Positions 25,122 to 38,889 of a stretch of DNA of 64,000 bases are shown piece after piece (positions within the stretch are counted from its first letter, which is position 1; each line of letters opens with the position of its first letter). A program made the translations under genes and the position numbers. The notes under the pieces are model-generated. The model was not told the origin of the DNA. It did no database searches and saw only the letters and a list, made by a program, of their open reading frames with translations. Source of the DNA: Selaginella moellendorffii (taxonomy: Eukaryota; Streptophyta; Lycopodiopsida; Selaginellales; Selaginellaceae). Location: positions 34,048 through 98,047 of the forward strand of contig NW_003314349.1 in the NCBI RefSeq assembly GCF_000143415.4. Reading direction: 5' to 3'.

Positions 25122-27491
25122 ATGGAGGCGACGGTGCTGGCGCCCTCCTCCTCCTCCTCCTCGACGATGGCATCCAAGCTCTTCTCCTTCCTCCCTTCCT
25201 CCTCTTCCTCCCCTTGGCTATGGAAGTGGAGCTCCTCATCGCAATCGTTCTCCTCGGGAGCCTGGACATGGATTATCACCTGGGCTCTCATCTTGGCGTG
25301 GTGGATCTTCCTTCACCGGTTCCGGCAGGGGGGGCTCCGCGGTCCCAAATCCTGGCCCCTCGTCGGCTGCCTCTTCGAGCAGATCGCAAACTTCGATCGC
25401 CTCCATCACTGGCTGCTAGATTACCACCACAAGACGTGGACCTTCTCCGCCCCTGTTCTTGGCGTCAACAACACCTTCACGGCCCATCCCGCCAATGTGG
25501 AGTACATCCTCAAGACCAACTTCGTCAATTACCCCAAGGTATAGCAGAGCTCAATCCATTCTCTGCCTCGATCGATTGCGCTCGCTCGCTCGATTCCCTG
25601 CCGCTCGGCTCCTCCATGCATTGATCGCGATTCTCCGACATGGGCTTCTCCCAAAATCGCATTTTGATGCCGCTGGCCACCGCCCACCTGCATTGTCTTC
25701 TCGATCGCTCGTGGTCGGTGTTCTTGGCTGATTCTTTTTCTTTGTTTCTCTTCCTTCCAGGGGGAGCTCCTGAGGCAGCGATTCCGCGACATGATGGGCT
25801 ATGGGATCTTCAACGTGGATGGGGAGATGTGGATGCACCAGCGCAAGGTCGCGACGGTGGAATTCGCCTCGTCCAAGCTGCGCGACTACAGCACGTTCGC
25901 GTTCCGCGATCTCACGCTCAAGCTGGCGGGCATCCTCGCGGATCGATCCGGCACGGGCCAGGCGCTCGATCTCCAGGTCTGCGCAAAGATCTCTCTCACA
26001 AAATCGAGACAATCAGCGCGAAAAAATCTTTCTCTCTTGTGACAGGACTTGTTCTTAAGGCTGACGCTGGATTCCATCTGTAAGATCGGCTTTGGAGTGG
26101 AGATTGGCTGCCTACGCCCGGATCTTCCACTCATCCCCTTCGCGCACGCTTTCGATTACGGCAACACGCTCATCATCCGGCGATACATCGACATGTTTTG
26201 GAAGATCAAGAGGTTCTTCAACGCCGGATCCGAGCGCGAGCTCAAGCGATGCATCCGCGTCATGGACGATTTCCTCTACCGCGTCATCGAGCGCCGCCGC
26301 CAGGAGCTGAAGCAATCCAAGGACGTGGTAAGCTGGAAATCCAAGTTATTCCTTAAAGATTCTCTAATATTCGCTCTTCGTCTTCCTAGGGCCGCCCCGA
26401 CATCCTGTCGAGATTTCTCTCGCTCGACGAGGAGGAGGCCTACACCGACAAGATGCTGCGCGACGTGGTGATCAATTTCGTGATCGCGGGGCGCGACACC
26501 ACCGCTCTCACGCTCTCGTGGCTCTTCTCGGAGCTGGCCAAGCGGCCCGAGGTGGTGGAGAAGATCCTGGCGGAGGTGGATCGCGTGTTTGGGGCGGACG
26601 AGGAGCTGGAGGGAAAGGATTCGATGAGCAAGAAGGAGCAAGTGCTCGCCAAGGTTGCCAATTTCTCGCGGAGGCTGGATTACCAGGGATTAAACCGGCT
26701 ACACTACTTGCAAGCCACGCTCACAGAGGCGCTTCGTTTGTACCCGGCCGTCCCTCTGGTAAGTGATACCAATCCGAGAGATCGTGAGCTCATTTCCTCG
26801 ATTCATGCTCTTGGGTCATCGCATTTTGCTCGAATTCTTCCACCGATTGCTCGAATTCTTCCACCAATTGTCACTCCTCTGCTTTTCCCCTGTTTTTCTT
26901 CTGTTTTCGCGGATTGCTTGCTCCATCTGGGTTCGTCAATTTCCAGCACTGATTACAAATTCATGCCTTCCATTCCACTCCTCGATCGCTGATCCGTTGA
27001 TCCTGCAAAAAATTCGTGGATTTTCTCGCAGGAGACCAAGACGGTGGTGGCGGACGATGTTCTTCCCGACGGCTTTAGCGTCAAGGGCGGGCAATTCGTG
27101 AGCTACTCGTCGTGGGCGATGGGCAGGCTGGAAGAAATCTGGGGCCCCGACGTCCTGGAATTCAAGCCCGAGCGATGGCTACGCAGCGACAACATCTTCC
27201 AGCCCCAATCTCCATTCAAGCTCACGGCATTCCAGGCAAGAAGAGAATTTGGAAAAGTTGGTTTGTTATTATTGTGTGTGTTCTTGACGAGAGATCTTTC
27301 TTTTGTTCTTCCAGGCTGGGCCGCGAATTTGCCTGGGGAAAGATTCGGCCTACTTGCAGATGAAGATCACAACCATTTTGCTGCTCAGATTCTTCAAGTT
27401 CGAGCTGCTGGACGAGAAGCCTGTCAACTACAGAATGATGGTGGTGCTCTACATGGCCAATGGACTGCTCTCCAGAGTTTCCTTCCGTTAG
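25122..27491 (+). CDS. Cytochrome P450, CYP704-like fatty-acid hydroxylase
   Basis: Heme-thiolate monooxygenase anchored in the ER. CYP704 enzymes omega-hydroxylate long-chain fatty acids, and CYP704B members serve sporopollenin formation. Six exons (25122-25538, 25761-25976, 26046-26327, 26390-26758, 27032-27235, 27315-27491) give 554 residues. Seen: N-terminal hydrophobic anchor (WTWIITWALILAWWIFL), GIFNVDGEMWMHQRKVA, DSICKIGFGVEI, I-helix AGRDTTALTLSWL, K-helix EALR, PERW, and the heme loop FQAGPRICLGKDSAY with its ligand Cys. The heme-loop wording and FNVDG match CYP704 better than CYP86. Intron 5 has a GC donor (27236). A second Met 15 codons downstream could be the true start. Confidence 0.92.
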
Positions 27492-27977
27492 GAGAGCCCC
27501 CAGAGTCTTACAGATCCACCAGCACTACTGAGCATAGGAGAAGAACTAAAGCGTCAGAGAGATTCAATGCTTGCATCAAATACGATCGATGATCGATAGA
27601 TGATTTTAAGAGCACAAGAACGAACCCGGTTCCATAAAAGCGGCTCTGGATGAGAGACGACGAACAACACCTTCACAACTTTTCTTACTGTGTCTGCAAA
27701 CAAAAAGAAAAAACTCTCAAGTGAATAAGAAAAAGATGAAAAACAAAGGCTTTGGAAAACCGAAGGAGAAGACGACGAAGCAGTCCCGCTTTGATAGATA
27801 CGTTGATGCGCGGCCGATTTCTTCCAGCTAGATTGCATTCAAGGCTCGGCGAGAAACCGTAACACCAAAACGTAGCAGCAGCACTAAGTGATCGGTTTGG
27901 TTGTTGCTGTCATAACTCCTTTTCCTCTTCCAATTCTTTTCCTTCGCTTCTTTTTCCCTGTGTATCTGTTTGTTGGA
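27492..27977. other. Convergent 3' intergenic region
   Basis: Lies between the stop codons of the P450 (+) and the CBS gene (-). No gene is recognised; it presumably holds both 3' UTRs. Confidence 0.5.
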
Positions 27978-29256
27978 TCACTGCCTTTTGGAGGCCTGTC
28001 GGACAGCCTTAAGTATGTCTGTGAAAGCCACCATGCCCAGCAGGGAGCCTGCGTCGTCCACAACCCACAGCTGATGGACTCTGTTCTCCAGGGCCTTGGA
28101 GATAACCTCCCTGAGCGATGCCGACGGCTGGCAAGTGATAAGCGGCTTTTGTTGAGGATCGAGCGATGCTGCTGTCTGGTCGACAGCCTCGATGCATGCG
28201 GCCCCGAATCCAAACCGCCTCGCGAGGAACGCCTTGTGCGAAAACTCGAGGACTGATAGCGAGGCCCACTTTGTCAACACGTCCGAGTTGCAGCCTCTCA
28301 AATCACTGGCCGAGAATGTCCCAAGCAACCGTCTTCCATCACCCTGTAAAAGGCAAACAAACAACGCGCACAACTTAGCTCCAGGAACCAGAGAATGAAA
28401 GAAACAACCAACGAACCACCAACAACATACCGCTACTAGCTGAGTTGCAAGCTGCGCCACCGGCGATGGATCAACGATCGCCACCGCCGTCAGGAACGCA
28501 AAGCGCATCGCCCTCACTGCGTACATCACCCGCATGTCCGCGGGAGCGGCATAAACGTTCTTGTTCACCGCTCCGAGGCTGCTGATATCAGTCGACATCA
28601 AAGGCTCCAGCTGCTGCGAGTGGACGAGCAAGAACGCTATCACGTCCGTTTGAGTGAGCATGTGATAGCCGGGAGACGATTCGACTACCTCCACACCAGA
28701 GACGTGATCCATCGCGCTAGAAACTGGAACTAGAGCCCGGTGAATTCCCTTGCTCATGGGCTCCATAGTGTCAGCCAACCTGGAGAGCAAAAGAAAGTTC
28801 TTTAGCAACAAAGCTAGCTTCCTAGTTTCTCTAAAGAGAAAAAAAAAATGAAACTAAAAGTTCTTACGAGGTGTGAGGAGCGATGCTCCAGAGGCTCAAT
28901 CCTTCCAAGGAATGCCCGATGATCTTGGAGATGGCAGTCTGGAGCCTCTCGCAGCTGCCATCCTCTCGCTCTGCGACATGGATGAGAATGTCGAGCACGC
29001 TCACCATTCCAATGTACTGCTTCCGCGGCGCTCCGGTGCTCTTGTCCGATTCCACGACCATGGAACCGCCGGCGCCGATCCAGTGCCCGGGCGGCGCCGC
29101 CACTGGCACGGCCAGGATGTTCTTGGCCAGCAACACATTGAGTGTGTCGCCCACCGTCGCGGTGTACGGGACCTCCACAAGCCTTCCCTTGTCTCTCACC
29201 AGGTCCTGGACGGAAGTAGAGTGTAGAATCTCCAGAGCGAGCTCCTGCTTCTCCAT
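27978..29256 (-). CDS. CBS-domain SNF4-like protein, PV42 type
   Basis: Plant-specific relative of the AMPK/SNF1 gamma subunit, with paired CBS (Bateman) modules that bind adenine nucleotides; PV42-type members in Arabidopsis are linked to reproductive development. Three exons (28868-29256, 28431-28779, 27978-28343) give 367 residues. Motifs include LVEVPYTATVGDTLNVLL, VAAPPGHWIGAGGSM, QYIGMVSVLDIL, IIGHSLEGLSLWSIAPHTS, KGIHRALVPV, YHMLTQTDVIAF, LLGTFSASDLRGC and a final CBS half with LWVVDDAGSLLGMVAFTDIL. The start is the first ATG of the frame; an 8-codon upstream extension has no ATG. Telo-box-like AAACCCTA at 29,269-29,276 and AAACCCTAG at 29,421-29,429 lie upstream. It overlaps nothing and is convergent with the P450. 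Confidence 0.88.
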
Positions 29257-29602
29257 GGACGATCCTCCAAACCCTAGCAACGATATCCAAGCAAGACAAG
29301 ATCAATCGATCGATCAATGCCGGAATCACCTCAGATCGAAACAAACAAGCCGACAAGACGATCGATCGATCAAAGGAAGGCGCGCGAGCGTGGCAAGAGG
29401 AAATGCGGTAAAGAACTCTAAAACCCTAGAAAACAAGAGGACAATTGGCGCTTTCTAATTGCGCCACCTGGCATAGACCTTGTGCCACCTGATCGCGCCA
29501 TCTGGCGTCTTCTCATTGTGCCACCTGGCATAGAAAAAAAAAACATAAGCCTGATTTGTCGCAATACATGTTCAAAACCCCGCCAAAATTGCTCGCTAGC
29601 AG

Positions 29603-31237
29603 CTAGTCTTCGTGGACAGCATCCATGAGATAGATTTTGCTAAAGCTCTGTCCAGCAAACCTGGAAGAGGAAAAAGAGATGTAAGCAAAGATCGAAAGAA
29701 CAATGGAAAACTACAACGAAGAACTCACCCATTGATCTGGCTGCAGTAGTTTGCGATCTGGTTCGTGATGAGATAGCTATCGAGACGAGACGGCTCTGGA
29801 ATCGACTTGAAGACCGCATTGTTTGGATCGTCTTCCGGGAGAGGATCCTCGCCTGCTTGTCTTCTCGCCATGTTCTCGGCCCTGGAAGTGGATGTTTCTA
29901 TCATAATGCAAAGCAACGTAGCGAACCGTACCTTCGTTTCTGGAGCCAAGCCTGCTGCTGTGTTTGCTGCCTTGCCAGATTGCGATAGTAGAATTGGAAC
30001 TGGAGAAAGGACAAAGCAATTCAGGATGAAACCAAAGTGAGTGGTGAAGTCCATTTACCTTTTGCTGCTCCATTGAAAGATCGTCCATGCACTCTATGAG
30101 GAACTCTAAGTTCTTTTCCATGAATGGATTGGTCGAAAGCACGAGTCGATCAAAGTCACACTGGTATGGACAAACATATGAGAGGGAAATGTTTTATCAA
30201 GTTCCATACCTGAGTAGCCGGTGAATCGGTTTCTAGCTCTGTCATTAGAGCACTCACAAGAGCCGAGTTTGATATTCTGACCTGCGGCGTCGTCATGATC
30301 AGTAAGGATCGACTAACAGATGTGTATACTTACAGGAATTTCTTCAAAGATATCTTGCCAGGTGACGTTCTTCTCTCGAAGTCTACAGTGGTATTCATTA
30401 GTAATTTGGAAGTACATACAACTATAGCTTACTTTTCGCCATTGAAGTTATTGGAGCGATAAAGCTCCATGAATGAATCGGTGAGCCTTAGAGCCTTGAG
30501 TGCGAGGACACCTTGACTGGACCTAAGGGGATCATAAATGATACAAACGCAGCGTTTTATGTTTTCCTAGATTTGCAATGTTAGAGACAAACGACGATAC
30601 TGAAAGAAAGAGAAACAACGCACCTGATAGTTTAGAAAGGTCTCTATTAGCTCCACAGTTTGGAAAGAACCCATGTATGTCGACTGGTACCTGGAGAAAA
30701 AAAGTTCTTAGATCAAGAAAAGAAACAAAACTCTTCGCATACCATCCAACGGTATTGTTGTCAACATTGACTTCTCGCAAGCATCTCATCATCTCGAGCT
30801 GATAGTTCGCTCCATCCGATTCAAGCTCTTCATCCTCTTCTCCACCTCTGCTCTGCGCAAACCAAGAGAGAACTAAGCTCAAATCCAATTTTTCCAAGCC
30901 TACCCATACCGGGAATGGAAAACAATTTGTAATCTCGAGCGTGGTTCCAATATCCAGTCCCAGGAGCTGTCCAGTCACGAGCGCAGGCATACATTCCTTG
31001 CAATGCTTGATGATCTTGAGCACCACCTGTGGTGGAGACAAAGAAAACACTAAGAAAACCTTTAAAATCATCGCAAGTCACTCACAAGGCCATCGATTTG
31101 GACAGCGCGCAAAGGGCTTGTGACCTCCTCTTGACTGGCGATCTGCGCAAAGGACCGCACCAGAGCTGGAGAAACGCGATGAATCAAACCATCGCCACAT
31201 CGATTGAAGAGAACTTACGTGCTGGCGCCTCAGACAT
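29603..31237 (-). CDS. EIF3H: Translation initiation factor eIF3 subunit h
   Basis: MPN-domain subunit of eIF3; in plants it supports translation of mRNAs with upstream ORFs. Twelve exons join in frame to 342 residues (31219-31237, 31086-31165, 30910-31026, 30743-30852, 30624-30690, 30433-30566, 30334-30382, 30210-30281, 30059-30160, 29932-29999, 29729-29881, 29603-29660). Diagnostic stretches: [96 protein letters not shown] and C-terminal [15 protein letters not shown]. The MPN domain lacks the full JAMM zinc motif, as expected for eIF3h. The first exon is only 19 nt. Head to head with MAD2. Confidence 0.95.
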
Positions 31238-31401
31238 TGAGCTCCTCCGCCCTTGCGCGATTAGGGTTTTGGGCACAGTCGGCTATATACAGCCCTAGCG
31301 AAACTTTCTATCCGTTAGACGTTCGAATCGCAGCTGAGAGAGGAAAGGTTTAGGGTTTTAAGGGGAGCGGACGAGCGATCGATCGATCGAAGCGTGCGGG
31401 C
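31238..31401. promoter_or_regulatory. Divergent eIF3h/MAD2 promoter with two telo-boxes
   Basis: 164 bp between the start codons of eIF3h (-) and MAD2 (+). TTAGGGTTT at 31,262-31,270 and TTTAGGGTTT at 31,349-31,358 are telo-box elements. TGGGC directly after the first resembles a site II core. A GATC/GATCGATCGA run lies near 31,378. No TATA box is seen. This is a small candidate bidirectional promoter for two growth-linked genes. Confidence 0.7.
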
Positions 31402-32563
31402 ATGGGGACTGGGCAGCAAGCGGCGACGCGCGATGTGATCACGCTGAAGGGATCCTCGTCCATCGTTGGGGAGTTCTTCTGTGAGTATAGGAGAATGTGT
31501 GTCGATCGAGTGAAAATCGCATGATTTGTTTGTTTTCTCATCCTCTTTTTGTGTGTAGAATGTCATTAGAACCAGCATTTCTTCTCGATCATCGTTTATC
31601 CCCTTCTTCTTGAAGAGATCGAGTGGAAATAGCTTGATTTGCTTGTATTTTCATTCTCGTTGTATGTCTAGAATGTCAATAGAATCAGCATTTCTTCTCG
31701 ATAATTGTTTATGCTCTTCTTCTTCTTTGATTTCTTTTTCTACATGGTTTTCTCACTTGTCCATTGTTTTTTTCCCTTGCAGCTTATGCTGTCAATAGCA
31801 TTCTTTTCCAACGAGGCTTGTATCCATCTGAGCAGTTTGATAGAGTGAAGAAATATGGCTTGACAATGCTAGTTTCTCACGAAGACAAAGTGAAGGGCTA
31901 TATCTCGGCAGTGACTTCGCAGATTGCCGGTATGTTTCTTTCTCGTGTTCTAACTTCTCTTCATCCAGAGAGTGGCTTGATTGTACAGATTGGTTGCAAA
32001 CTGGAAAAGTCCAGCGCGTTGTGATGGTGATCTCGAGCTTGGCAACGAAAGAAGTTCTCGAGAGGTGGAACTTTTTGATTGAAACAGACCGGGACGCCAC
32101 AGAAACGGGGTAAAATTCTTCTCTCCAAGCTTGCTCTTGACTATAGCGTTTTCTTCTTTCTCAGTGCCACGAAAGAAAAGAGCGACAAGGAGATAATGCA
32201 AGAGATTCAAGCCATCATGCGACAAATCACCTCCAGCGTCACATTTCTTCCTCACCTCGAAGAATCATGTAAGCAATGTTTTATCTTTTCTCACTTCCAT
32301 TCTAAAACATCTCTCAAGGTTCTTTCGAGCTGCTTGTTTACACCGACACGGACTTGGAAGCTCCCACTTCCTGGGAAGAAAGCGATCCCCGGCTCATCAA
32401 GAAAGCCCAGGAGGTGAAACTACGCTCTCTCAACACAAAGGTAGGCAATAATTTCGCCCCCATCAAGCTCTCACTCCCTCGTTTCTCTCCATTTTTTTCT
32501 TCGCAGATCCACAAGATCGACTCCTTAGTCGCTTACAAAGTAGACGACGATTCAAACGTCTAG
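31402..32563 (+). CDS. MAD2: Spindle checkpoint protein MAD2 (HORMA)
   Basis: HORMA-domain protein that binds CDC20 and restrains the anaphase-promoting complex until kinetochores attach. Six exons (31402-31480, 31783-31929, 31989-32109, 32165-32268, 32319-32440, 32507-32563) give 209 residues. Motifs: DVITLKGSSSIVGEFFSYAV, VKKYGLTMLVSHED, KVQRVVMVISSLATKEVLER, WNFLIETD, KSDKEIMQEIQAIMRQITSS, VTFLP, LLVYTDTDLEAPTSWEESD and IHKIDSLVAYKVDDD. The length equals that of MAD2 in other plants. A 302-nt first intron contrasts with the 50-66 nt of the others. The start ATG follows a short 5' region shared with eIF3h. Confidence 0.97.
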
Positions 32564-32619
32564 CTCGTGTAAAATTCGAAGCTCCCTTAAGCGTATTATA
32601 TTATCTCTTAATGCATTAG

Positions 32620-32760
32620 TCTTAGACTAATCACGGTCTGACGGTTAGCGTTAGCTTATTAAGATCAACGGCTAATTTGAAGTTGTGTTAAGCGGGTAAG
32701 ATTTAGACTAATCATGATCGGACGGCTATCGTTAGCCTAGCAAGATCAACGGCTTGCATT
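32620..32760. repeat. Imperfect direct repeat upstream of ubiquitin-S27a
   Basis: Two copies about 75 bp apart share tagactaatca-g-tc-gacgg, then ta-cgttagc-ta, then aagatcaacggct (about 32,626-32,673 and 32,703-32,755). They sit about 90-200 bp before the S27a start codon, where they could act as duplicated promoter elements. Confidence 0.7.
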
Positions 32761-32787
32761 CTTAGATATAGACCCCCGCCGCCGAGG

Positions 32788-32796
32788 TTTAGGGTT
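32788..32796 (+). promoter_or_regulatory. Telo-box in the ubiquitin-S27a leader
   Basis: TTTAGGGTT 45 bp before the start codon. Telo-boxes in this position are typical of plant ribosomal-protein genes, which fits the gene that follows. Confidence 0.65.
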
Positions 32797-32840
32797 CGTC
32801 AAGGCGAGGAGCGGCGGCGAAGAAGGACGAGTCTGGAGCC

Positions 32841-33385
<545 letters not shown>

Positions 33386-33479
33386 AGAGCCTGGGATGAG
33401 AGCTCTCTTCTCCCATTTTCCTGGAACGCTAAGTCTCTCTCTTTTGATTTCCTTTCTAAGCTCTTGCTATATGGCAGTG

Positions 33480-34420
33480 TTGTTTTGTAGGCTAGCTTCT
33501 CTTGTTAAAGGTGGTGCTTTGGTAAGCAATTGCCAAAGCTTTTCTATTCACGAGTTGTATCTCTATTTCCAGGGCTTTCTTAGAAATAGAGTCTAAGCAT
33601 TCCACTCACTCTTTGGCCATCTCGGTTGATCCAAGATGATCTTGTTTCAGCGCTCATTCTTTCTGGAACAAAGTCTTCACATTGCTTTGGTAAGCAATTG
33701 CCAAAGCTTTTCTCTTCACGAGTTGATCGATCTTTCTTTTTCTGTGTTCCAGCTTCTTTCGTGCTCTAGAAATAGTTGTCTAGGCATTCCATTTTTCATG
33801 GAACGCGTTACTTCTCTTGGTATATGGTGGTGTTGTGAGTTTAGTCTTCACACTTGTTCAAAGCTTCTCAGTCGCTTTGGCAAGCACTTGGTTTTGCTTT
33901 GGCAAGCAATTGCCAAACCTTTTCTCTCCAAGAGTTGATCGATCTTTCTTTCTCTGCCACGAAACTTTCGTCTTCACAGTTTGGATTCTCAATTGCTTTG
34001 GTAAGCAATCGCCAAAGTTTTCTCGCGAGTTAATCGCTCTTTCTCTCTGTTCCAGGGACAAACAAGTTTCTTTCTCTAGAAATAGTTCCTTTTCTATGAA
34101 ACGCGTTACTTCTCTCGTGGTGTTGTTCCAGCGCTCATTCTTTCTGGAAGAGGTACGAAAGTTTAGTCTTGTTTAAAGATTCTCAACTGCTTTGGAAGGA
34201 AGCCTTTCTATTCATCTCTTTCTTTCTCTGCGTTCCAGGGACAAACAAGCTTCCTTCGTGCTCTCTACAAATAGTGTTAAGCATTCCATTTATGGAGCGC
34301 GTTACTTCTATTTGGCCGTCTCGGTTGATCCAAGATGTGGTGTTCATTCTTCTGGAACCTCGAGAGCGACGTAAGTTTAGTCTTCACACTTTGTTCAAAG
34401 ATTATCATTTTCCTTAACCA
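33480..34420 (+). repeat. Tandem minisatellite-like repeats before beta-glucosidase 1
   Basis: Four to five diverged units of roughly 100-200 bp each carry the core TTTGGTAAGCAATTGCCAAAG (near 33,518; 33,685; 33,894; 33,990), then gagttgatcgatctttcttt, a ttccaggacaaacaagc-like block, aagcattccattt and cgcgttacttctc. The core contains the palindrome GCAATTGC. Related units precede beta-glucosidase 2 (45,376-45,870), and single or inverted units recur at 37.06, 38.1, 49.08 and 50.02 kb. There is no coding content. Confidence 0.85.
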
Positions 34421-34508
34421 AATGTTTGTTTACAGTATTTCTGCTCGTCCCGGCTTAGAAAACGACAAATAACAGAGCTTGTTTCGCGCGTTCCTGCGAG
34501 GCTTGGCT

Positions 34509-36620
<2,112 letters not shown>

Positions 36621-36778
36621 TGGTGCCATGTATAGTATAGTAAATTTATTGCAGTCCTTAAAATTACCATCCAGTCAAGCGCAAATTCTCCGTTTTTATT
36701 AACACTAGCAACCGAGAATTTTATTAGTTGTCCCTTTCGTTTAGCAATCATGCTTAATATGATAATTAGTCTGATTAA

Positions 36779-36793
36779 GCGAAGCTGACCGCA
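36779..36793 (+). pseudogene. Almost fully deleted tRNA-Phe
   Basis: The flank ataattagtctgattaa leads into GCG and, after a few bases, resumes at ACCGCATTTTC. This is the 5' flank, first bases and last bases of the tRNA-Phe gene at 37,821, with the body lost. It implies that a tRNA-Phe once followed this glucosidase as well. Confidence 0.6.
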
Positions 36794-37059
36794 TTTTCTG
36801 TTTTGGCTAGTTTTTAGCTCTCATCACCACCATAGAAATAGAAATGTGGCTCCAAATGTAGAGTTATAGAGATGCCATATAACTTTTTGTCTATTCTTTA
36901 AATTTTGTAATTGCAAAGGTTCAGAAAAGCAGCTGATATTAATATTTGGATAGCTATCCTAGATTCAAAAATGCATACAACTAGTGTGATATATGTAACA
37001 TATACGTACGAAAGGCTTAGCTTGTTTTGTTAAGGGTTTTACTTTAATCGACCTTTCTT

Positions 37060-37703
37060 TTTCTTCGTTCCAGGAACAAACAAGCTTCTTTCTTGCTGTC
37101 TAGAAACAGTGTCAAGCATTCCATTTTCATGGGCTTCTCTTTGTCCGTCTCGATTGATCCCAGATGGTGGTGTTCTTCCAGCGCTCATTCTTTCTGAGCT
37201 ACATAACTTTAGTCTCCACACTTTGTTCAAAGATTCTCGATTTCCTTAGCAAGAAGTTTGCTATCGTGCCGGCTTCTCGAACTTGGGCAGGACAACGTAG
37301 AAAATGACAAAGAACAAAGAGCTTCTTATTGTTCCTCCATGTGGGGGGTTTCCGGATTGAGAGCAACAATGAATCTTCGCATTTCTTCTCGTTGTGAGCG
37401 CAGTCGAGGGCCATGAGATCCTCAGCAGGAGAAGCTTTCCAGAAGGCTTCGTGTTTGGAACATCGTCCGCGTCATACCAGGTAGAGCTTAGAGTTTTTCG
37501 TCATTCTTCAAGCAAAGTTTGCGTTCCAATATGAAGGCGCTGTTAAAGACACACTCAACTGAAGTGGATCAGTATCATCGTTATAAGGTCCTGAAAGCTC
37601 TCTCTGGTTCTTTGCCCCGAAGACGTCGGATTGAAGGAGCCTCTATCACGTCGAGTATTGCAAAGAATTCCCACGTTGGTAACATCCACAGGAAGATCCT
37701 TTG
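37060..37703 (+). pseudogene. Beta-glucosidase relic A
   Basis: A 5' repeat unit (37,063-37,200) leads to a broken exon 1. The part coding [11 protein letters not shown] and FGTSSASYQ is recognisable at about 37,400-37,480, but the original start is displaced. Exon 2 (TATGAAGGCGCT), a shortened exon 3 (GTGGATCAGTATCATCG, 37,563) and a scrap of exon 4 follow. The sequence then jumps to a scrap of the last exon (TTGCAAAGAATTCCCA). All catalytic exons are missing. Relic B at 49.3 kb has the same overall structure, so the deletion predates the segmental duplication. Confidence 0.85.
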
Positions 37704-37820
37704 AAATTTTTTTCTAGAAATTAGCCTTTCATATTATACTCATCAGTTTAGCTTTTGTTAAAGTTTGTTCAATTTCCTTTTTATTTTAGAACAAATCAAT
37801 GTTATAATTAGTCAAATTAA

Positions 37821-37893
37821 GCGGGGATAGCTCAGTTGGGAGAGCGTCAAACTGAAGATCTGAAGGTCACATGTTCGATCCACGTTCACCGCA
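37821..37893 (+). tRNA. tRNA-Phe(GAA), unit A, partly decayed
   Basis: 73 nt, clearly the plant phenylalanine tRNA with anticodon loop CTGAAGA. Compared with the unit B copy it has A for G in the anticodon stem (TCAAA against TCTGA) and A for G changes in the T stem (ACATG against CACGT), which put mismatches in two arms. A TTTTT terminator follows. It may be non-functional. Confidence 0.85.
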
Positions 37894-37984
37894 TTTTTCG
37901 TTTCAGATGTGGAGGAAGATCGAAGTTACAGCAGTATGAATCCAGCTCTAGGAAAGTAGCTTCTTCTTCTAAACTGCTTCCACA

Positions 37985-38215
37985 CCGAGCTTATAAAAAG
38001 AAAGTGAATTTAAAACCTACAAAGCTTTGAGCTTTAGAAAGAAAATCAAAAGACAACTATTCTAGAGCACGCTGGAACACAAGATCAATAGAAAAGCTTT
38101 GGCAATTTCTTACCAAAGCACCACCTATTGCAAGAACTTATTAGAAAGTAAAACAAAAAAGAGAGACTTTAGCGTTCCAGGAAAAAGCTCATTTACTAAT
38201 CATAAACCTATATAA
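37985..38215 (-). repeat. Inverted copy of the S27a 3'-flank repeat, unit A
   Basis: On the minus strand this reads cctggaacgctaaagtctct, then a ggtggtgctttggtaag core with attgccaaagcttttctatt. It parallels 33,415-33,550 just downstream of ubiquitin-S27a in the same order. A second inverted copy sits at 49,925-50,130. Confidence 0.7.
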
Positions 38216-38333
38216 ACAGCATAAAACAAGAATTTTTTATGACGATCAAATTGATGAAAATAAAAGTCTGAGATGGCAACCACCTGTACCCTAATTTTTG
38301 ACACGTAGTGCGCGACACGTAAGCGTGCGCCCT

Positions 38334-38380
38334 ATCCCACATGCGAAGGCGCAGAATCGTGCCGGGGCTTGAGTATATAA
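38334..38380 (+). promoter_or_regulatory. snRNA promoter (USE + TATA) of U2 copy A
   Basis: USE ATCCCACATGC at 38,334-38,344 and TATATAA at 38,374-38,380, at about -72 and -32 from the RNA start. The 29-bp gap is the Pol II-type spacing of plant snRNA genes. Confidence 0.9.
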
Positions 38381-38405
38381 AGAGAGGGCTGGGCATAGGA
38401 AACTC

Positions 38406-38596
38406 ATACCTTTCTCGGCCTTTTGGCTAAGATCAAGTGTAGTATCTGTTCTTATCAGTTTAATAGCTGATATGGGACCACGTGTCCCAACGCTATTAAC
38501 CTAATTTTTTGTGGGAGGGGGGCCACCGGTAGCTTGCTACCCGGTCCTCCACGTGTCGCTTTGGTCTTACACTATCGCCTTAGCCTGGCACAACCC
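38406..38596 (+). ncRNA. U2 spliceosomal snRNA, copy A
   Basis: About 191 nt beginning ATACCTTTCTCGGCCTTTTG, with the GTAGTATC branch-site pairing segment and the AATTTTTTG Sm site. It differs from copies 1 and B in the 3' half: GGGGGG where they have GAGGAGGG or similar, and C-to-T changes in the lower part of the 3' stem-loops. Promoter intact. Confidence 0.94.
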
Positions 38597-38889
38597 AACC
38601 CCCCCAAATTTTAAACTCAAGAAGCATTATTAGTCTTTGTTGTGGCTTACGAACACCGGTTCTCTTGAAAGGAAACGCCCTGAAATAAAACTATGGCGAA
38701 ACGCGCATCACATTTGAGGGCTGGATTCCCATGGGCCAAGTCGGTTTGCCAGCAAGCGCCATATGGTCTCGGAGAGGACGCTCGTCGAGGCGAGCATTCC
38801 AGATAAGATGTCCTGACCCAAGCTTCTTCTCGTCTGTGGTTCATAGCTTGGCGGCCGCTGAGCTCGCCATGGGGCTCCCAGAGCTCTGG

